Made by a program: the position numbers and the translations under genes. A DNA stretch of 31,703 nucleotides, from assembly GCA_035275345.1 (NCBI GenBank), contig DATEMY010000682.1, forward strand, positions 1-31,703. Reading direction: 5' to 3'. The stretch comes from JAJVID01 sp035275345 (GTDB lineage Bacteria > Acidobacteriota > Blastocatellia > RBC074). Shown here piece by piece: positions 28,203 to 31,703 of the stretch (position 1 is its first letter; each line of letters begins with the position of its first letter). The notes below the pieces were generated by a model. That model was not told where the DNA came from, made no database searches, and was given only the letters and a program-made list of their open reading frames with translations.

Positions 28203-30635
28203 ATGAAAACCTCAACTCAAAAATTGGCATGGTTGATTCTATTAGCGGTGTTGGCGCTGGGGCGTCCTTTTGTTGCGCAGGGTCATAATCACTCAAACGA
28301 TGAACATAACGCTTCGGCCGCCGCGCAGAAGACGGAGACCATCAAATGGAAGTTTAACGGCAATGATGCGGGAACCAACACCTACCAGACCTATCCGGAT
28401 GGAAAGTTCGAATCGGTTTCCGATCTGAACATCGCGGGGACGTCACTTAAGAGCCGGATCGCTGGAAGACTCGTCGATGGAGTTCTCACGGAATTCGAGA
28501 TGGTCAATCAACAAGGCGGCACGGAGGTAAAGGTCTCCGCGAAAGACGGGAAGGCTCGGGTCATAGTCGGAGAAAAAACGCATGAAGCGGAGTACAAACC
28601 CTCAAAAGTGTTGTTTGGCAACCTTCATCCTGTTCTCACCGAAACCTGGATCAAGGCGCTCGACCCGGCCAAAGAAGGACTTCAGAGCATTGAGGTTTTA
28701 GTGCTTGACGGCGGCGGCAGAGTAAAAGTGGACGTGTTGAAGAAGAAATCGCGCACGATCGAGGTGGAGGGCAAGAAGCTGGTCGGCGATGTTTATCTTG
28801 CGCGCTTTCCCGGCGTGGAATTCGATGTGTATATCGCGCAGGGCTCGCAATTCGCCGCTTGGGACATACCCTCGCAAAAGCTTCAGGCCATCAGATCGGG
28901 ACATGAAGGCTTTCTGGTAGACACGACCACGCTCCATCCTGAGCTGAGTCAGCCCACGATGAAGACGAAGGCCGAGAAGGGCATTAAGATCAAAATGCGC
29001 GATGGAGTCGAACTGGTGGCCGACATTGTCCGCCCGGCCGATGACGGCAAATATCCCGTGATCCTTGAGCGAACGCCTTATGGCAGGGAAAACTTTTCGA
29101 AACTCTCAGGCGAATGGTGGGCCAGGCGCGGTTATGCGCATATCGTTCAAGATGCGCGTGGGCGCAATGAGAGCGGAGGCGAATGGACGCCCCTGGTCAA
29201 CGAACGCAAGGACGGTTATGACACGATTGATTGGATCGCAAAGCAAAGCTGGTCGGACGGAAAAGTCGGCATGATCGGTGGCAGTTATGGTGGTTGGGTT
29301 CAGTGGGCCGCCGCGGTCGAAGCGCATCCCGCGCTCAAGTGCATCGTGCCGCAGGTATCGCCTCCGGACCCTTTCTTCAATTTCCCGGTTGACCATGGCG
29401 TGCCGATGCTCTTCGGCGCAATCTGGTGGTCTAACTTCGTGAAGGAGAAGAAGACCCCCGGCATTCCGGAAGTGCCTAAGGATCTGGAGAAACTCAAGAC
29501 CTTGCCATTATCGAAGGTGGATGACGAACTGTTGGGCCGGGACATTCCATTCTATGATGCGTGGCTCGGAAAGGAAACGCCGGCGTCGTTTGCCGGGGCG
29601 AACTTCATGATCGACATGAACAAAGTCAAAATTCCCGTCTTGCACATCAGCGGATGGTGGGACGGCGACGGCATCGGAACGAAACTCAACTGGGCGAAAA
29701 TGCGGGCGCTCGGTCACAAAGATCAATGGCTTATATACGGCCCCTGGTCTCATGCCTTCAACACCAGCTCGCGGTACGGAGACATGGATTACGGACCTGA
29801 TGCGATAACAGACCTCGATTTGATCTATCTGCGCTGGTTTGACACCTGGCTGAAAAACAAGCCGGCGCAATGGGAGAAGCAGCCTAAGGTCCGTGTGTTC
29901 GTGACTGGCGCCAATGAGTGGCGCGAGCTTGGGGATTGGCCTGATCTGCGCTCCAGGGAGATGACGCTCTACCTGAGTTCCAATGGGCCTGCGAACGGCG
30001 CGGCGAGCGTGGGCGAGTTGATCCCAACGGCGCCCGGAGAACAGGAGCCGGACCGTTACACCTATAATCCGGCGAGCGCACAGATCCCGAAAGAGCTTAA
30101 AGAGGTCAAGAGCTTCCTCGATCTTGTGGCGGGAAGCTCGACCGTGGTGAAAATCGAGCCTGACGACAATGACGCGCTCGTTTACAAGACGCCGCCAATG
30201 AGCGATCCGATCGAGATCAGCGGTCCAATTGATCTGGATCTGTACTTCTCGACCAGCGCAAAGGATACTGACTTTTTCGCCACGGTGGTTGACATCGATG
30301 AGAAAGGCGAAATGCGAATCATCGGGCTTCCGGGCAAGATTCGCGCCCGCTTTTTGGGCGGCTGGGAGAAGCCCGCGTTACTTCAGCCGGGCAAGGAGTA
30401 TAAGGCGACAATAGGGCTTTGGGACACGGCGCATCAGGTTAAGAAAGGGCATCGGCTCGGCGTTCTCATCACCAGCCAGATGTTCCCCGGCTACGCGCGC
30501 AACCTGAACACCGGCGAACCGATCAGGAACGCCACTCGGATGGTCGCCGCGCATCAAACCGTTTATCACGATGCGAAGCGACCGAGCGCATTGCGCTTTC
30601 GCTTATTACCGCAAGCGCGGAAACAATTTGATTGA
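28203..30635 (+). CDS. Secreted CocE/NonD-family (S15-type) acyl hydrolase
   Basis: An 810-residue exported serine hydrolase. The signal peptide is MKTSTQKLAWLILLAVLALGRPFVAQG, followed by an N-terminal beta-rich domain of about 230 residues without known motif. The alpha/beta-hydrolase core has nucleophile S361 (GGSYGG), acid D487 (SGWWDG) and H517 (GPWSH), the order of X-Pro dipeptidyl peptidase and CocE. RTPYGREN and QDARGRNESGGEW (near residues 285-325) are family landmarks. A C-terminal jelly-roll (PepX_C-like) starts near 590. It would cleave amide or ester bonds in the periplasm or outside. GGAGGAG 7 nt before the ATG fixes the start. Confidence 0.93.
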   Translation: MKTSTQKLAWLILLAVLALGRPFVAQGHNHSNDEHNASAAAQKTETIKWKFNGNDAGTNTYQTYPDGKFESVSDLNIAGTSLKSRIAGRLVDGVLTEFEMVNQQGGTEVKVSAKDGKARVIVGEKTHEAEYKPSKVLFGNLHPVLTETWIKALDPAKEGLQSIEVLVLDGGGRVKVDVLKKKSRTIEVEGKKLVGDVYLARFPGVEFDVYIAQGSQFAAWDIPSQKLQAIRSGHEGFLVDTTTLHPELSQPTMKTKAEKGIKIKMRDGVELVADIVRPADDGKYPVILERTPYGRENFSKLSGEWWARRGYAHIVQDARGRNESGGEWTPLVNERKDGYDTIDWIAKQSWSDGKVGMIGGSYGGWVQWAAAVEAHPALKCIVPQVSPPDPFFNFPVDHGVPMLFGAIWWSNFVKEKKTPGIPEVPKDLEKLKTLPLSKVDDELLGRDIPFYDAWLGKETPASFAGANFMIDMNKVKIPVLHISGWWDGDGIGTKLNWAKMRALGHKDQWLIYGPWSHAFNTSSRYGDMDYGPDAITDLDLIYLRWFDTWLKNKPAQWEKQPKVRVFVTGANEWRELGDWPDLRSREMTLYLSSNGPANGAASVGELIPTAPGEQEPDRYTYNPASAQIPKELKEVKSFLDLVAGSSTVVKIEPDDNDALVYKTPPMSDPIEISGPIDLDLYFSTSAKDTDFFATVVDIDEKGEMRIIGLPGKIRARFLGGWEKPALLQPGKEYKATIGLWDTAHQVKKGHRLGVLITSQMFPGYARNLNTGEPIRNATRMVAAHQTVYHDAKRPSALRFRLLPQARKQFD

Positions 30636-30648
30636 TCCTTCCCGTTGG

Positions 30649-30684
30649 GAGCGATCACGCTCGACAGAGCGATCAGGCTCGACA
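30649..30684 (+). repeat. 18-bp tandem repeat between CocE-type and LolA-like genes
   Basis: gagcgatcacgctcgaca at 30649-30666 and gagcgatcaggctcgaca at 30667-30684 differ at one base. Each unit contains a small dyad (gagcg/cgctc). A third partial gatcgc follows. It may be an operator pair or plain duplication; no further evidence. Confidence 0.6.
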
Positions 30685-30773
30685 GATCGCCTGGATATGT
30701 GACGGCGCCGGCCTTCTGGTTGGCTTAAAACATTATTTCAATCAATCTTCGTTCAGAACCAAGAGGAGAAACT

Positions 30774-31562
30774 ATGAAATTCGCTATGGCTATCGTTATT
30801 AATGCGCTCTTGTTTGCGGGGCCAACCGGCGCGGCTTTTGCCCAGGAGAAGCCTCAACCGGCCAAGGCCCCCGAAGTGAATACGGCAAAGGCGACAGCCG
30901 CTGAGCCGACTGTAGATCAAATCCTGGACAAGTATGTGCAGGCCATCGGCGGCCGCCAGGCGGTGGAGAAGATCACCAGCCGCGTAACCAAAGGGACTTT
31001 TGAAGTCTCCTCGGCTGGATTGACAGGCGAGATAGAGATTTATGCCAAAGCTCCGAACAAAACTCTCAGGATTCAGAAACTTTCCGGCGTAGGAGAGATC
31101 CTGGACGGTTACGACGGGAAGATCGCCTGGTCGCAAAATCCCATGATGGGGTTGCGCGAAAAAGACGGCGCGGAACGGGCAGCGGTTGTGCGGTCGTCTG
31201 ACATTCACGCTCCGCTCAAGACCCGGCAGCTTTATTCCAAGCTGGAATTGAAGGGCAAAGAAAAGGTTGGGAATCGTGAGACCTACGTCATCCTGGCGAC
31301 TCCGGCGGAGGGCGGCCCGGTCAAGATGTATTTCGACGCAGAGACTGGTTTGATTGCGAGGACGGATGCGGATATCGACACTCCGCAGGGGCAGGTTCAC
31401 ATTGAGACGACGGTGGATGATTACCGCGAAGTGGACGGCGTCAAGATGCCTTTTACATTGCGCCAGGATAGCCTCATGGGCAGCGCGGTGATCAAGCTTA
31501 CGGAAGTGAAACATAACGTCGCGATTGACGACGCAAAATTTAACAAACCGTCAGGCAATTAG
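30774..31562 (+). CDS. Secreted LolA/outer-membrane lipoprotein-sorting-like protein
   Basis: A 262-residue exported protein. The signal peptide is MKFAMAIVINALLFAGPTGAAFAQ. After a Pro/Ala-rich linker, VDQILDKYVQAIGGRQAVEKITS is the opening of the lipoprotein-sorting / DUF620-like family. It is followed by a beta-barrel pattern: FEVSSAGLTGEIEIYAKAPNKTLR, then a G-Y-D-G-K-I-A-W block, then Y-F-D-A-E-T-G-L-I-A-R near residue 180, and DDYREVDGVKMPFTLRQ. Such proteins probably bind lipids in the periplasm, but some are of unknown role. GAGGAG 5 nt before the ATG fixes the start. It lies 138 bp after the CocE-type gene on the same strand. Confidence 0.88.
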   Translation: MKFAMAIVINALLFAGPTGAAFAQEKPQPAKAPEVNTAKATAAEPTVDQILDKYVQAIGGRQAVEKITSRVTKGTFEVSSAGLTGEIEIYAKAPNKTLRIQKLSGVGEILDGYDGKIAWSQNPMMGLREKDGAERAAVVRSSDIHAPLKTRQLYSKLELKGKEKVGNRETYVILATPAEGGPVKMYFDAETGLIARTDADIDTPQGQVHIETTVDDYREVDGVKMPFTLRQDSLMGSAVIKLTEVKHNVAIDDAKFNKPSGN

Positions 31563-31651
31563 AAGAAGCCGAGCCATGAGGACTAGGGCGGTTTACAATT
31601 ATATGCGCGTGATCAGAAATAAGCGTTTGTAGCGAAGAACGCCTCAATAGA

Positions 31652-31678
31652 ACGCGGATGACGCGGATGACGCGGATT
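31652..31678. repeat. 9-bp tandem repeat at the window end
   Basis: acgcggatg at 31652-31660 and 31661-31669, then acgcggatt at 31670-31678. The last 140 bp otherwise hold no recognisable gene. Confidence 0.6.
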
Positions 31679-31703
31679 GGCGCTGATATAACTGAAAAGG
31701 ATC

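Overview
The window looks like a chromosomal segment of a GC-rich, Gram-negative-type bacterium. I infer Acidobacteriota, probably near Blastocatellia, from the gene repertoire: DUF1080 proteins, secreted metallophosphoesterase and CocE/NonD-type hydrolases, signal peptides ending in SAQ, a YtrA-type GntR regulator with ABC genes, and EtfAB beside a membrane Fe-S oxidoreductase. No rRNA or other phylogenetic marker is complete, so the phylum is an inference. No tRNA, rRNA, CRISPR array, transposase or integrase was seen.

Layout. 1-798 (-) is the N-terminal part of secA. 1026-5073 (+) holds a small hypothetical protein, a Rad50/SbcC-like ATPase with an unusual zinc hook, and a DinB-like protein. 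5086-8164 (-) holds an SDR oxidoreductase, a xylose-isomerase-like TIM barrel enzyme and a secreted metallophosphoesterase. 8320-14438 (-) is one long, tightly packed gene string. In transcription order it encodes a haloalkane dehalogenase-like hydrolase, a secreted DUF1080 protein, a hexulose-6-phosphate-synthase-like enzyme, TcmP, its three-Cys-motif partner (Gp37/Gp68, DUF5131), a zinc alcohol dehydrogenase and a secreted FG-GAP-like protein. The TcmP/three-Cys pair sits inside a sugar or carbon catabolism operon with 4-bp overlaps on both sides, and it is the most interesting under-described system here.

14466-14567 is a compact control region. Two face-to-face promoters flank a perfect 14-bp palindrome of TetR-operator type. 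Rightward from it (14568-21409, +) runs an electron-transfer and acyl-CoA oxidation operon: EtfB, EtfA, a membrane Fe-S/CCG-domain ETF:menaquinone oxidoreductase, a lipoprotein and two adjacent acyl-CoA dehydrogenases. The product would be a pathway feeding electrons from acyl-CoA oxidation into the quinone pool.

21540-22751 holds a secreted glycine-rich protein and a convergent isochorismatase-family hydrolase. 23034-27782 (+) is an ABC exporter operon: YtrA-type GntR repressor, ATPase, a 54-residue membrane protein, then four tandemly duplicated permeases with duplication scars between them. 28203-31562 (+) holds a large secreted CocE/S15 hydrolase and a secreted lipoprotein-sorting-like protein.

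Intergenic space is rich in repeats that fold into long hairpins. There are two heptamer elements (about 1260-1357 and 20154-20270), a 15-bp-unit element (22846-22990, with a fragment at 5891-5915), a perfect 22-bp hairpin (22111-22159) and a 201-bp inverted-repeat element (27884-28084). Several gene starts are TTG or GTG.
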